Shown one piece after another: positions 40,886-49,236 of a stretch of 64,000 nucleotides of DNA. The position numbers and the translations under genes are program-made. The stretch is from Bradyrhizobium mercantei (lineage in GTDB: Bacteria; Pseudomonadota; Alphaproteobacteria; Rhizobiales; Xanthobacteraceae), in the NCBI RefSeq assembly GCF_001982635.1, contig NZ_MKFI01000007.1, forward strand, positions 310,001 to 374,000, given 5' to 3'. The notes under the pieces are model-generated. The model made no database searches. It was given only the letters and a program-made list of their open reading frames with translations, and was not told where the DNA came from. How positions within the stretch are numbered: the first letter of the stretch is position 1; each line of letters begins with the position of its first letter.

Positions 40886-41413
40886 TCATAGGTTCGCCAC
40901 TCTGAGCCGCAGCGTGGTGCTCTGGCGGTGATGCGCGTGGGTGATCGCGACCGCCAGCGCGTCCGCGGCGTCGGCGGACGAGGGCTCGGCTTTCGGCAGC
41001 AGGATCTTCAGCATCACCTGGATCTGGTTCTTCTCGGCATGACCGGCGCCGACCACAGTCTTCTTGACCTGGTTCGGCGCGTATTCGGCGACCGAGATAC
41101 CGAACATTGCGGGCGCCAGCATGGCGACGCCGCGCGCCTGGCCGAGTTTCAGCGTGGCGACGCCGTCCTTGTTGACGAAGGTCTGCTCGACCGCCGCCTC
41201 CGCGGGCCTGTAGTCGCCGAGCACGGCAGCGAGCCCCTCATGGATCGCGAGCAGCCTATTCGCCAGCGGCAGATCGTCCGGCGGCTCGACCGAACCGCAG
41301 GCGATATAGACCAGACGGTTGCCTTCGGTCTCGATCACGCCCCAGCCGGTGCGGCGGAGACCCGGATCGATACCGATGATGCGGACGGGAGAGCGAATCG
41401 GCTGGGCTGTCAT
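40886..41413 (-). CDS. ruvC: Holliday junction resolvase RuvC
   Basis: 175 residues. RNase H-like catalytic acids are visible: Asp in IIGIDPGLRRTGWG, Glu in AAVEQTF, and the late Asp pair in SSADAADALAVAI. Cuts Holliday junctions recognised by RuvAB. First of the ruvCAB block; a palindromic repeat intervenes before ruvA. Confidence 0.97.
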   Translation of the reverse strand: MTAQPIRSPVRIIGIDPGLRRTGWGVIETEGNRLVYIACGSVEPPDDLPLANRLLAIHEGLAAVLGDYRPAEAAVEQTFVNKDGVATLKLGQARGVAMLAPAMFGISVAEYAPNQVKKTVVGAGHAEKNQIQVMLKILLPKAEPSSADAADALAVAITHAHHRQSTTLRLRVANL

Positions 41414-41512
41414 GGGCTAGTGATACCGCCTGCGCCGGGAGAACGAAACACAAACGGAGTGCCATCCCCTGCTCCGCGTGTCATCGCACCGTGCTCGTTA
41501 CCCAGCCCGGCT

Positions 41513-41614
41513 TGTCATCCCCCGCGAAAGCGGGGGATCCAGTACGCCGCGGCTTCTCGGATCAAACACCGGCCTCTGGAATACTGGATCGCCCGGTCGA
41601 GCCGGGCGATGACA
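41513..41614. repeat. inverted repeat between yebC and ruvC
   Basis: Ends TGTCATC/GATGACA with inner GATCCAGTA (41536-41544) and TACTGGATC (41583-41591). Confidence 0.65.
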
Positions 41615-41639
41615 GTAGCGTGTCAGGCGATGATGAGGC

Positions 41640-42386
41640 TTACCCGCCCATCTTGGCGATCAGCGCGTCGGAGACCTCGAAATTGGCGAAGACGTTCTGG
41701 ACGTCGTCGTGCTCGTTGAGCAGGTCCATCAGCTTCAGCAGCTTTTCGCCGGTCTCGTCGTCGACCGCGACGGTGTTTTGCGGCTTCCAGGTCAGTGCCG
41801 CCTTGCGCGGCTCGCCGAACTTGCCTTCCAGCGCCTTTGCCACTTCGCGGAAGGTATCCTGCGAGGCGTAGACCTCGTGGCCGGACTCGCTGGAAACCAC
41901 GTCGTCGGCGCCGGCCTCGATCGCGGCATCCAGCATGGCGTCGTCGGAGGCGACCTTGGCGTCGTATTCGATGATGCCGGTGCGGTCGAACATGAAGGCG
42001 ACCGAGCCGGTTTCGCCGAGATTGCCGCCCGACTTGGTGAAGAACGAGCGGATGTCGGAGGCGGCGCGGTTGCGGTTGTCGGTCAGCGCCTCGACGATGA
42101 CGGCGACGCCGCCGGGGCCGTAACCCTCGTAGCGGATCTCGTCATAGTTCTCGCCCTCATTGCCCGCGGCCTTCTTGATGGCGCGGTCGATATTGTCCTT
42201 CGGCATGTTCTCGGCGCGGGCCGCGACCACGGCGGCGCGCAGCCGCGGGTTCATCGCCGGATCCGGGGTGCCGAGCTTGGCCGCGACGGTGATTTCGCGG
42301 GCCAGCTTGCCGAACAGCTTCGACTTCTGGGCATCCTGCCGGCCCTTGCGGTGCATGATGTTCTTGAATTGGGAATGGCCGGCCAT
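41640..42386 (-). CDS. yebC: YebC/PmpR-family DNA-binding transcriptional regulator
   Basis: 248 residues starting MAGHSQFKNIMHRKGRQDAQ, the hallmark of the family; also IRYEGYGPGGVAVIVEALTD and NEHDDVQNVFANFEV. Members bind DNA or the ribosome and often sit beside ruvCAB, as here. Spans the usual length. Confidence 0.95.
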   Translation of the reverse strand: MAGHSQFKNIMHRKGRQDAQKSKLFGKLAREITVAAKLGTPDPAMNPRLRAAVVAARAENMPKDNIDRAIKKAAGNEGENYDEIRYEGYGPGGVAVIVEALTDNRNRAASDIRSFFTKSGGNLGETGSVAFMFDRTGIIEYDAKVASDDAMLDAAIEAGADDVVSSESGHEVYASQDTFREVAKALEGKFGEPRKAALTWKPQNTVAVDDETGEKLLKLMDLLNEHDDVQNVFANFEVSDALIAKMGG

Positions 42387-42599
42387 GCGACGTCTCTTCG
42401 GAGCTTAGGGTCTGAACAGGGATGGAAAACGCGGCCTTATAGGCCCCTCACGGTCAAAATCAAAGGATCGGCGAGGCCCTCCGGCCTGGGAATACTACCG
42501 CAAGCCGGAATATGAGGCACTTGTTAACCATGACTTCACGCCCGGATGCGAGGATCGCCCCGTCCCGCCGCAACTTCCAACAGCCCCCAAAGAGCAACC

Positions 42600-44354
42600 A
42601 TGGCGTTCGGTTTGTTTCGAAAACAAGTGCCGGAGACGGCTGCGCCGCAGGTTCCAGCCGCATCGGCTGCGCCCGACGTCTCGGCCGAGACTGATTCGGC
42701 CAAGGATTCGGCCAAGGAAATCCTCGAACTGCTGGAACTCGAGCTCGGTGCGATGATCCGCCAGCTCGAGCGCGCCGCAGGCTCGGTCGCCGACGGCGCC
42801 GACGCGACGGCAGCCAAGCTCGCGACCATCCGCGCCCGCACCGACGCCCTGACCGGCCGCAGCAGCGATGCGCAGAGCACCGCGACCACGTTCTCGCAAG
42901 CCGCCGACCGCTTCACCCATTCCGCCGAGGGCATCGGTGCACAGGTGCGCAGCGCGAGCCAGCTCGCCGACGATGCCGCAGCGGCGGCGCGCGAGGCCAC
43001 CGCCAATGTCGATCGCCTGCGCGAATCCTCGGCCGCGATCGGCAATGTCGTCAATCTGATCGCGCAGATCGCGCGGCAGACCACGCTGCTGGCGCTCAAC
43101 TCGACGATCGAGGCGGCGCGCGCCGGTGCCGCCGGCAAGGGCTTTGCGGTGGTTGCGACCGAGGTCAAGGCGCTCGCGGTGCAGACCCAGAGCGCAACTG
43201 AGGAGATCACCAGGAAGATCGAGGCGTTGCAGAAGGACGCCACCGGATCGGCGGACGCCGTGCACCGCATCTCGCAGGCGATCGAGGCGATCCGCCCGGT
43301 GTTCGAGAACGTCAACGGCGCGGTCGCCGAGCAGAACCAGATCACCGGCGAGATGGGCGCGAACGCCGCCTCCGCCTCGCACTTCATCGTCTCGGTCGGC
43401 ACCAGCGCCGGCGAGATCGACAGTGCGACGCGCGAAGCCGCCGCGCATGGCGACAATGTCGCGAAGGCCGGCAAGGCGGTCACTGCGTTTGCCCAGAAGC
43501 TCAAGGCACGCTGCGCGGTGCTGCTGCGCCAGGACGAGCGCGGCGATCCGCGCAAGAACGAGCGGCTGCCCTGCAGCCTCAGGATCGAGATCACGACCAC
43601 CCGCGGCGTCGTCACGGCGCCGGTCTACGAGATCGCGATGGACGGCATCCTGATCGGCGGCCCCGACGCCGAGAAGCTGCCGGCCCATGAGACCCTGAGC
43701 GCAACCTTGCAGGACGTCGGCGCCTGCCGGATCAGGATCAGTGACCGCTCCAAGGCAGGCAGCCAGGCCCGCTTCGAGGCGGCGACATCAGAGTTGCGCG
43801 AGAAGATCGAAGACCGGATGTGGGCGATCCACGAGGAGAACGCCGAGCTCGTCACCCGCGCGATGGAAGCAGGCCGCGCGCTGAGCAATATCTTCGAGAA
43901 CGGAGTGGCGAGCGGCGCGATTACGGTCTCCGACATGTTCGACACCGACTATGTCGAGATCGCGGGCACCAACCCGGTGCAGCACCGCACCAAAATGCTG
44001 GACTGGGCGGAGCGCACGCTGCCGGCGTTCCAGGAAGCCTTCCTCGCCAAGGACCCGCGGATGGCGTTCTGCGTGATGATCGACCAGAACGGCTATCTGC
44101 CGGTCCATAACAAGCTCTACTCGCAGCCGCAGCGGCCGGGCGACGTGGCATACAACACCGCCAACAGCCGCAACCGCCGCATCTTCAACGACGCCGCGGG
44201 CCTCGCCGCCGGCCGCAACCAGCGCGCCTACCTGATCCAGACCTATGCGCGCGACATGGGCAACGGCAACACCGTGATGATGCGCGAGATCGACGTGCCG
44301 ATCCGCGTCCGCGGCCGGCACTGGGGCGGGTTCCGCACCGCCTACAAGCTCTGA
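42600..44354 (+). CDS. soluble methyl-accepting chemotaxis protein with PilZ-like and C-terminal sensor domains
   Basis: 584 residues from ATG 42600 (MAFGLFRKQVPETAAPQVPA); an ATG 54 bases upstream lacks a ribosome site. No membrane span. Order: N-terminal coil, MCP signalling domain (~150-300, tip RQTTLLALNSTIEAARAGAA), a PilZ-like section (~315-395, RKNER then EIAMDGI), and a C-terminal domain (~400-584) with FCVMIDQNGYLPVHN and RGRHWGGFRTAY. The PilZ D/N-x-S-x-x-G is replaced by E-I-A-M-D-G, so c-di-GMP binding is doubtful. Same C-terminal domain as the next gene. Confidence 0.85.
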   Translation: MAFGLFRKQVPETAAPQVPAASAAPDVSAETDSAKDSAKEILELLELELGAMIRQLERAAGSVADGADATAAKLATIRARTDALTGRSSDAQSTATTFSQAADRFTHSAEGIGAQVRSASQLADDAAAAAREATANVDRLRESSAAIGNVVNLIAQIARQTTLLALNSTIEAARAGAAGKGFAVVATEVKALAVQTQSATEEITRKIEALQKDATGSADAVHRISQAIEAIRPVFENVNGAVAEQNQITGEMGANAASASHFIVSVGTSAGEIDSATREAAAHGDNVAKAGKAVTAFAQKLKARCAVLLRQDERGDPRKNERLPCSLRIEITTTRGVVTAPVYEIAMDGILIGGPDAEKLPAHETLSATLQDVGACRIRISDRSKAGSQARFEAATSELREKIEDRMWAIHEENAELVTRAMEAGRALSNIFENGVASGAITVSDMFDTDYVEIAGTNPVQHRTKMLDWAERTLPAFQEAFLAKDPRMAFCVMIDQNGYLPVHNKLYSQPQRPGDVAYNTANSRNRRIFNDAAGLAAGRNQRAYLIQTYARDMGNGNTVMMREIDVPIRVRGRHWGGFRTAYKL

Positions 44355-44465
44355 GCCGGCACGAGTGCACGCTCAGGCAAGACCGCCTGCGCGAATCACG
44401 CTTTAGATCGGAATGGGGAATGCTGCGGCGGCTCAACGGGCCGCTGTCACGGAGGAAGTGCGAGA

Positions 44466-45890
44466 ATGTCATCCGCGCAGCTTGCAGTGCTGGATATTTC
44501 ATCGAACCGGACGCTGGCCGAACGGCTCGTCGACCAGCTCGCCGACCGCATCGGCGGCCTCGGGGTCGAGCTTGCCGACATCGCCGGCAACGTCCAGGAG
44601 GTGGCGAACCGCGTCGCCAACCAGTCGGAGCGGTTCCATCATCTGCAGGAGACGGCGGAGACCATGGTCTCCGCCAATCACGACATCGCCAATGCATCGC
44701 AGGCGGTGCAAACGACCGCGTCCGCCGCGGTCGGCCAGATCGCGGAGTCGCGTCATGTGGTCGAGACCGCGGTCAGCCATATCGCAGAGCTCGTCGCCGC
44801 GGTCGGACGGATCGAGGCACGTCTCGCCGCGGTCGGCTCCGCACTGAGCCAGGTCGCCAAGGTCTCCGGTTCGATCGAGGCGATCGCCAAGCAGACCAAC
44901 CTCTTGGCGCTCAACGCCACCATCGAGGCCGCGCGCGCCGGCAACGCCGGCCGCGGCTTTGCTGTGGTCGCAAGCGAGGTGAAGAACCTCGCCGAGGCGA
45001 CGCGGCAGGCGACGCATCAGATTTCCGACACCGTGCGCGACCTCGACGGCCAGATCGGCAGCTTGATCGGCGAGAGCAGCGATGCCTCGCTGCGCGCCAA
45101 GAGCGCCGGCGAAGGCGCCCAGCAGATCTCGGGCATCATCAGCCGCGTGCAGGAAGGCTTTTCGTCTGTCGGCGCCGAGATCGGCAGCGTGGCGCGCGCC
45201 GCGACCTCCAATCTCGGTCATTGCGACACCGTGATCGCGGAGCTGAACGAACTCGCCAAGGGCGTCGATCTCTCCTCGCGCGACCTCAAGCACGCGGATG
45301 GGCGCGTCGCGAAGCTGCTCGAGCTCTCCGAGAGCCTGATCGTGACGATCGCCGACAGCGGCGTCGAGACCAGTGATACGCCGCTGATCCGCGTCGTGAT
45401 CGAGACCGCGAAGCAGATCTCCGAGCTGTTCGAGAATGCGATCGCAAGCGGCGAGATCACGCTCACGCAGCTGATGGACGAGAAATATCGCGAGATCGCG
45501 GGCACCAATCCGAAGCAGTATCTGACCGACTATGTCAGTTTCACCGACCGCGTGCTGCCCGCGATCCAGGATCCGATCCAGAAGATCGATCCACGCATCG
45601 TGTTCTGCGTCGCCTGGGCGCGCAGCGGCTATCTACCGACCCACAATCCGAACTACCGGCTGCCGCAGGGGCCGGACCCGGTCTGGAACAACGCCAATTG
45701 CCGCAACCGCCGTTTGTTCAACGACCGCGCCGTGAGCAAGGTCGCGGCCAATACAAAACCGTTCCTGCTGCAGACCTACCGCCGCGACATGGGCGGCGGC
45801 AATTTCGTGTTGATGAAGGACGTGTCATCGCCGATCACCGTGAACGGCCGTCACTGGGGCGCGTTCCGGATGGGCTTCCGGCAGTCGTAA
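44466..45890 (+). CDS. soluble methyl-accepting chemotaxis protein sharing the C-terminal sensor domain
   Basis: 474 residues starting MSSAQLAVLDISSNRTLAER. No membrane span. Signalling domain in the first ~300 residues (tip KQTNLLALNATIEAARAGNA); C-terminal ~170 residues share YREIAGTNPKQYLTDYVSFT, FCVAWARSGYLPTHN, RNRRLFND, LLQTYRRDMGGGNFVLMKD and NGRHWGAFRMGF with the upstream paralogue. It lacks the PilZ-like section. 111 bp downstream of it, same strand, so the two are probably co-expressed. Confidence 0.85.
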   Translation: MSSAQLAVLDISSNRTLAERLVDQLADRIGGLGVELADIAGNVQEVANRVANQSERFHHLQETAETMVSANHDIANASQAVQTTASAAVGQIAESRHVVETAVSHIAELVAAVGRIEARLAAVGSALSQVAKVSGSIEAIAKQTNLLALNATIEAARAGNAGRGFAVVASEVKNLAEATRQATHQISDTVRDLDGQIGSLIGESSDASLRAKSAGEGAQQISGIISRVQEGFSSVGAEIGSVARAATSNLGHCDTVIAELNELAKGVDLSSRDLKHADGRVAKLLELSESLIVTIADSGVETSDTPLIRVVIETAKQISELFENAIASGEITLTQLMDEKYREIAGTNPKQYLTDYVSFTDRVLPAIQDPIQKIDPRIVFCVAWARSGYLPTHNPNYRLPQGPDPVWNNANCRNRRLFNDRAVSKVAANTKPFLLQTYRRDMGGGNFVLMKDVSSPITVNGRHWGAFRMGFRQS

Positions 45891-46203
45891 ATCCGCGGCC
45901 ATAGCCCGTGTGAAGCCAATGGTCGTCCGGGTGCGCTTGGCTGAGCTCGCTTCCAAAATATCGAAAACAACCCCATGCAAAGGAGCTGGCCGCCGCCGGC
46001 GTCCGACACGGCGGCTTGACACGTCGGGCAAATCACCGGTATTCTTCTATTATTCCGAAATTATGTACAGCCCGTAGCCCGGATGGAGCGAAGCTTAATC
46101 CGGAATCAGTCATGCACCGGCGAGAAGGATTTCGCGTAGCCTGTCATCGGGCGCGTTCGCGCGACCCGTTCGCTGCATCCGCCCAACGGCTCCATTTCCT
46201 TCG
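45891..46203. other. 313-bp intergenic region with repeat fragments
   Basis: No gene seen. It contains CTTGACACGTCGGGCAAATC (near 46015) and the common repeat start GTAGCCCGGATGGAGCGAAG (near 46076). No convincing terminator was found. Confidence 0.5.
46076..46110. repeat. GTAGCCCGGATG-type short repeat
   Basis: GTAGCCCGGATGGAGCGAAG followed by TTAATCCGG, a known widespread proteobacterial intergenic repeat. Confidence 0.5.
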
Positions 46204-47028
46204 CTACGTCCAGAAGCCCGGCACCGCGGGCTCGAGCCGGCCGCCGGCGCGCACCGGCGCGACCTTGACCGCAAGCCCGGTCGCATCGTCGGTCTCGACC
46301 GCGAGGCCGCTGAGCGTCGCAACGCCGCCCGCCGGTTCGAAACGGCCGGAGGGAATGCCGGTGAGGAAGCGCTGCAGCGGCTCCTCCTTCTGCATGCCGA
46401 TCACCGAATCATAGTCGCCGGTCATGCCGGCATCGCTCATATAGGCGGTGCCGCCGGGCAGCACCTGGTGATCGGCAGTCGGCACATGGGTATGGGTACC
46501 GACCACGAGGCTGACGCGGCCGTCGCAGAAGAAGCCGACGCCCTGCTTCTCGGAGGTGGCCTCGGCATGGAAATCGAGCACGATGGCGTCAGCGCCCTCG
46601 CGCAGCGGGCAGGCCTCGAGCTCGCGGTCGATCGCGCTGAACGGATCGTTCGACGACGGCTCCATGAAGACGCGGCCGATCGCGTTCAAGACCAGCGCAC
46701 GCTTGCCGTTCTTGGTATCGACCAGCGTGGCGCCGCGGCCCGGCGAATGGCGCGGGAAATTCAGGGGGCGGATCAGGCGCGGCGCGCGCTCGATGAAGAC
46801 CAGCGCCTCCTTCTGATTCCAGGCGTGGTTGCCGAGCGTGATCGCGTCGGCACCGGCATCGAGCAACTCCTGATAGATCGCCTCGGTGATGCCGAAGCCG
46901 CCGGCGGAATTCTCGCCGTTGACGACGACGAGGTCGAGCGACCAGTCCCTGATCATGCCGGGAAGGTGGTCGGCGATGGCGGTGCGGCCGGTCCTGCCGA
47001 CGACGTCACCAACAAAGAGGATACGCAA
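46204..47028 (-). CDS. YmdB-type metallophosphoesterase (TIGR00282 family)
   Basis: 274 residues starting MRILFVGDVVGRTGRTAIAD. Metal ligands in FVGDVVG, NGENSAGG, TLGNHAW, LDFHAEATSEK and VGTHTHVPTAD. In Bacillus, YmdB hydrolyses 2',3'-cyclic nucleotides or cAMP and affects RNA decay and biofilm formation. It ends the block fau–ymdB with only 2 bp between them on the minus strand. Confidence 0.85.
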   Translation of the reverse strand: MRILFVGDVVGRTGRTAIADHLPGMIRDWSLDLVVVNGENSAGGFGITEAIYQELLDAGADAITLGNHAWNQKEALVFIERAPRLIRPLNFPRHSPGRGATLVDTKNGKRALVLNAIGRVFMEPSSNDPFSAIDRELEACPLREGADAIVLDFHAEATSEKQGVGFFCDGRVSLVVGTHTHVPTADHQVLPGGTAYMSDAGMTGDYDSVIGMQKEEPLQRFLTGIPSGRFEPAGGVATLSGLAVETDDATGLAVKVAPVRAGGRLEPAVPGFWT

Positions 47029-47030
47029 GG

Positions 47031-47609
47031 CTAGCTACTCCGGAAATCGAACGTCTTGCGCTCCGTTAGCACATAATCGAGCGGGACGTCGTGCGACAGC
47101 GCCGGGATAGCCTTGGTTTCCTGTGCAGCAAAGGCTACCCCGACCCCGATCACATGCTTGGCCTTGCGCAGATGCGCAAAGGTATAGTCGTAATAACCGG
47201 CACCGTAGCCGATGCGATGGCCGAGCTTGTCGAAGGCGGCAAGCGGCACCAGCATCACGTCGGGATGCACCTCGGCCGCGGCCGGCGACGGCTCGGGAAT
47301 GCCGAGCGGCCCGAGCATCAGGCGGTCCTGCGGCGACCAGCTGCGGAAGGTCAACGACTGGCCACGTGCATTGATGCAGGGCAGCGCCAGCCGCGCGCCC
47401 TTGTCGGCAAGCTTCTTCATCAATGGCGCCGGATCGAACTCGCTGCGGATCGGGGCATAGCCGGAGACGATCATGCCTTGCGTGATCTCGAACGGCGCGC
47501 CGCGCTTGGCAAGCGCCTCGGCGGCCGCCGCGCGCTGCTCGTCGCTCAGCGCGTCGCGCTTGGCGAGAGCAAGCGCCCGAAGCTCGGCCTTCGATGGAGA
47601 TGCGTGCAT
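47031..47609 (-). CDS. fau: 5-formyltetrahydrofolate cyclo-ligase
   Basis: 192 residues from ATG 47609 (MHASPSKAELRALALAKRDA). Motifs: Lys-rich N-terminus, VPLAAFDKLGHRIGYGAGYYD and PVPLDYV-like ending DVPLDYVLTERK. It turns 5-formyl-THF to 5,10-methenyl-THF with ATP. The location directly downstream of 6S RNA and zapA is the conserved alphaproteobacterial arrangement and supports the RNA call. Confidence 0.95.
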   Translation of the reverse strand: MHASPSKAELRALALAKRDALSDEQRAAAAEALAKRGAPFEITQGMIVSGYAPIRSEFDPAPLMKKLADKGARLALPCINARGQSLTFRSWSPQDRLMLGPLGIPEPSPAAAEVHPDVMLVPLAAFDKLGHRIGYGAGYYDYTFAHLRKAKHVIGVGVAFAAQETKAIPALSHDVPLDYVLTERKTFDFRSS

Positions 47610-47771
47610 GATCCATCTTCCGCTGTCGTCGTCCGCGACAACGGACGATCCATCAATCAGAGACGCCAACTTCGTTCGTAAGGCCACGCCGCGGCGCGCT
47701 GGATGCCCCGCATCGCGGGGCACACACTGCTTCGCAATCGAACCGCCGCAGCGCGACGACAAGGCAACAGC

Positions 47772-47945
47772 AAAAAATCAGTGCGAAGCCGCAGAGGCCG
47801 TTGGAGCGCTCGATCCCGGAGTTCCCTACGAAAGTAGGTGGGCACCATATGTCCGGGTCCACGGACCCGGCCAGGGACAGTTCCCTAAAGGATCGATAAG
47901 GCCCCGGGGATATATGGCTCCTGACGCACGACGCAGCTTCGCGGG
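47772..47945 (-). ncRNA. ssrS: 6S RNA
   Basis: Placed by conserved context (zapA upstream, fau downstream, same strand) and structure: on the minus strand a long rod-like fold is possible between the arms around GGGTCCGTGGACCCGG (near 47860) and the flanking parts, with a central bulge, and the end has a short stem TGCG-GCTT-CGCA followed by T-rich CTGATTTTTTG (T-run 47777-47772). 6S RNA binds RNA polymerase with the housekeeping sigma factor. Ends are approximate (5' near 47945). Confidence 0.7.
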
Positions 47946-48013
47946 GCTAATCTAGCCATCGTTGCCCCAATCCGCCAGCGGTAAGGAAGACGCAGCAGCC
48001 CATGCACAGCTTT

Positions 48014-48178
48014 CACCCTCCCCTGGAGGGGGAGGGTCGGCTCGCGATGAGCGAAGCGAATGGCGAGACGGGGTGGGGTGATCTCTCAACACGGGCACTG
48101 CACGGTGGAGAGGCTTTCACCCCACCTCGCCGCTCATTTCATTCGCGTCGATCCTCCCCCTCCAGGGGAGGATGAGAT
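48014..48178. repeat. CCCTCCCCT-type inverted repeat
   Basis: TTTCACCCTCCCCTGGAGGG ... CCCTCCAGGGGAGGATGAG, ~165 bp, between the 6S RNA promoter region and zapA. Distinct from but similar in build to the family at 12233. Confidence 0.7.
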
Positions 48179-48200
48179 CACCGCATGCCGAGGGATTTAA

Positions 48201-48584
48201 TCACCCGATCGCGATGCCGCCGCCGATGGTGCGGTTGAGCACCTGGGTGGTGCGTTCGATCCGCTCGGCGGCGGCGTTGAGCGCGTTGGAGACCGCGGTC
48301 TGGGTAGCGCGGGCGCGGTCGGTAGCGGCTGTGCGGGCGTTGCGGAGTTGCTCGACCTCTTCCTCGAGGCTGCGGATGCGCGCGCTCGCATCGACCAATT
48401 CGTCGCAGGCGGTGAGCGCTGCCATCACAGTCAACCTGGCATCGCCGATCTCGCCGAACTTGCCGCGCAGCGATTCGACGCGCTGCTGGAGGTTTTCCGC
48501 AAGCTTGAGCAGCCGCACCTCCTGGCCCTCCTCGCAGGCCATCCGGTATTGCCGGCCGTTGATGGTGACGTTGATGTGGCTCAT
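48201..48584 (-). CDS. zapA: cell division protein ZapA
   Basis: 127 residues starting MSHINVTINGRQYRMACEEG. ZapA globular head, then the coiled coil (DARLTVMAALTACDELVDAS, IRSLEEEVEQLRNAR) and an unstructured C-terminal part. Promotes FtsZ bundling. Overlaps the DUF4164 gene by 4 bp and stands before the 6S RNA locus. Confidence 0.9.
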   Translation of the reverse strand: MSHINVTINGRQYRMACEEGQEVRLLKLAENLQQRVESLRGKFGEIGDARLTVMAALTACDELVDASARIRSLEEEVEQLRNARTAATDRARATQTAVSNALNAAAERIERTTQVLNRTIGGGIAIG

Positions 48585-48901
48585 CTGCCTTCTCCGCCCT
48601 CGAGCACGGCGCGAATGGTGCCGATCGCGGCGTCGAGCTTTTCCGCGATGTCGCGATTGACGCGCTCGAGCTTGCGCGTCTTCACCAGCGATCCGTCGAG
48701 CTCGTCGGCAAGCCTGGAGCGATCGGCGCCCAGCGCCTGGATCCGGCTCGCCAATTCGTTCTCGTCGCGGTCGGCCTCGCGGCGGCGCTCCACCGAGCTT
48801 TCCAGCGCATCAAGCGCGGCCATCAGCCGCTTTGTCGCAGCATCGATATCGGCAAGCGGTGCCTCGGTATTGCCAGACCCGTTGGCGAGACGATCACTCA
48901 T
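48581..48901 (-). CDS. DUF4164 coiled-coil protein
   Basis: 106 residues, charged and helical (VERRREADRDENELASRIQ, LERVNRDIAEKLDAAI). The DUF4164 family is found directly upstream of zapA in rhizobia, where it probably acts with ZapA as a ZapB-like partner (inference). Stop overlaps the zapA start (ATGA). Confidence 0.85.
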   Translation of the reverse strand: MSDRLANGSGNTEAPLADIDAATKRLMAALDALESSVERRREADRDENELASRIQALGADRSRLADELDGSLVKTRKLERVNRDIAEKLDAAIGTIRAVLEGGEGR

Positions 48902-49236
48902 GACACGCGGTGTGGACCCTTCAAGTCGGTTGGTTGGGACGGCCTGCTGGCGGCCGTCTGCTGCACGGTAAAACTACGGTTCGGCAAGCGTTTACGGGAC
49001 GAAATTTACGTGGTGAGCGAGCCGGGCGCAACGGCGGCGCAGAACTATGCACCGTTCAATGAAATTGGGCCATTTCGAGCAACTTTTCCCCGTTTTGGGG
49101 CGTTTCATCGCCTTGGACTTGCGGAATTGAGGTGCTAATCCACCCTCCAACCCGTAAGGCCACTCCACGCGCGTATCGCGGCTGCCCGCCCCGATGCGTC
49201 CAGCAATCAGCTCTCATTCCAGGCGGACTTTTCATC
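48902..49236. promoter_or_regulatory. divergent promoter region between DUF4164–zapA and tkt
   Basis: 335 bp with no gene. A possible tkt promoter is TTGGAC (49113-49118) with TAATCC 17 bases later (49136-49141). Weak evidence only. Confidence 0.35.

Noticed and set aside
48014..48178. long hairpin as an attenuator of 6S RNA
   Set aside because: It matches the build of dispersed palindromic repeats and lies upstream of the RNA's predicted start.
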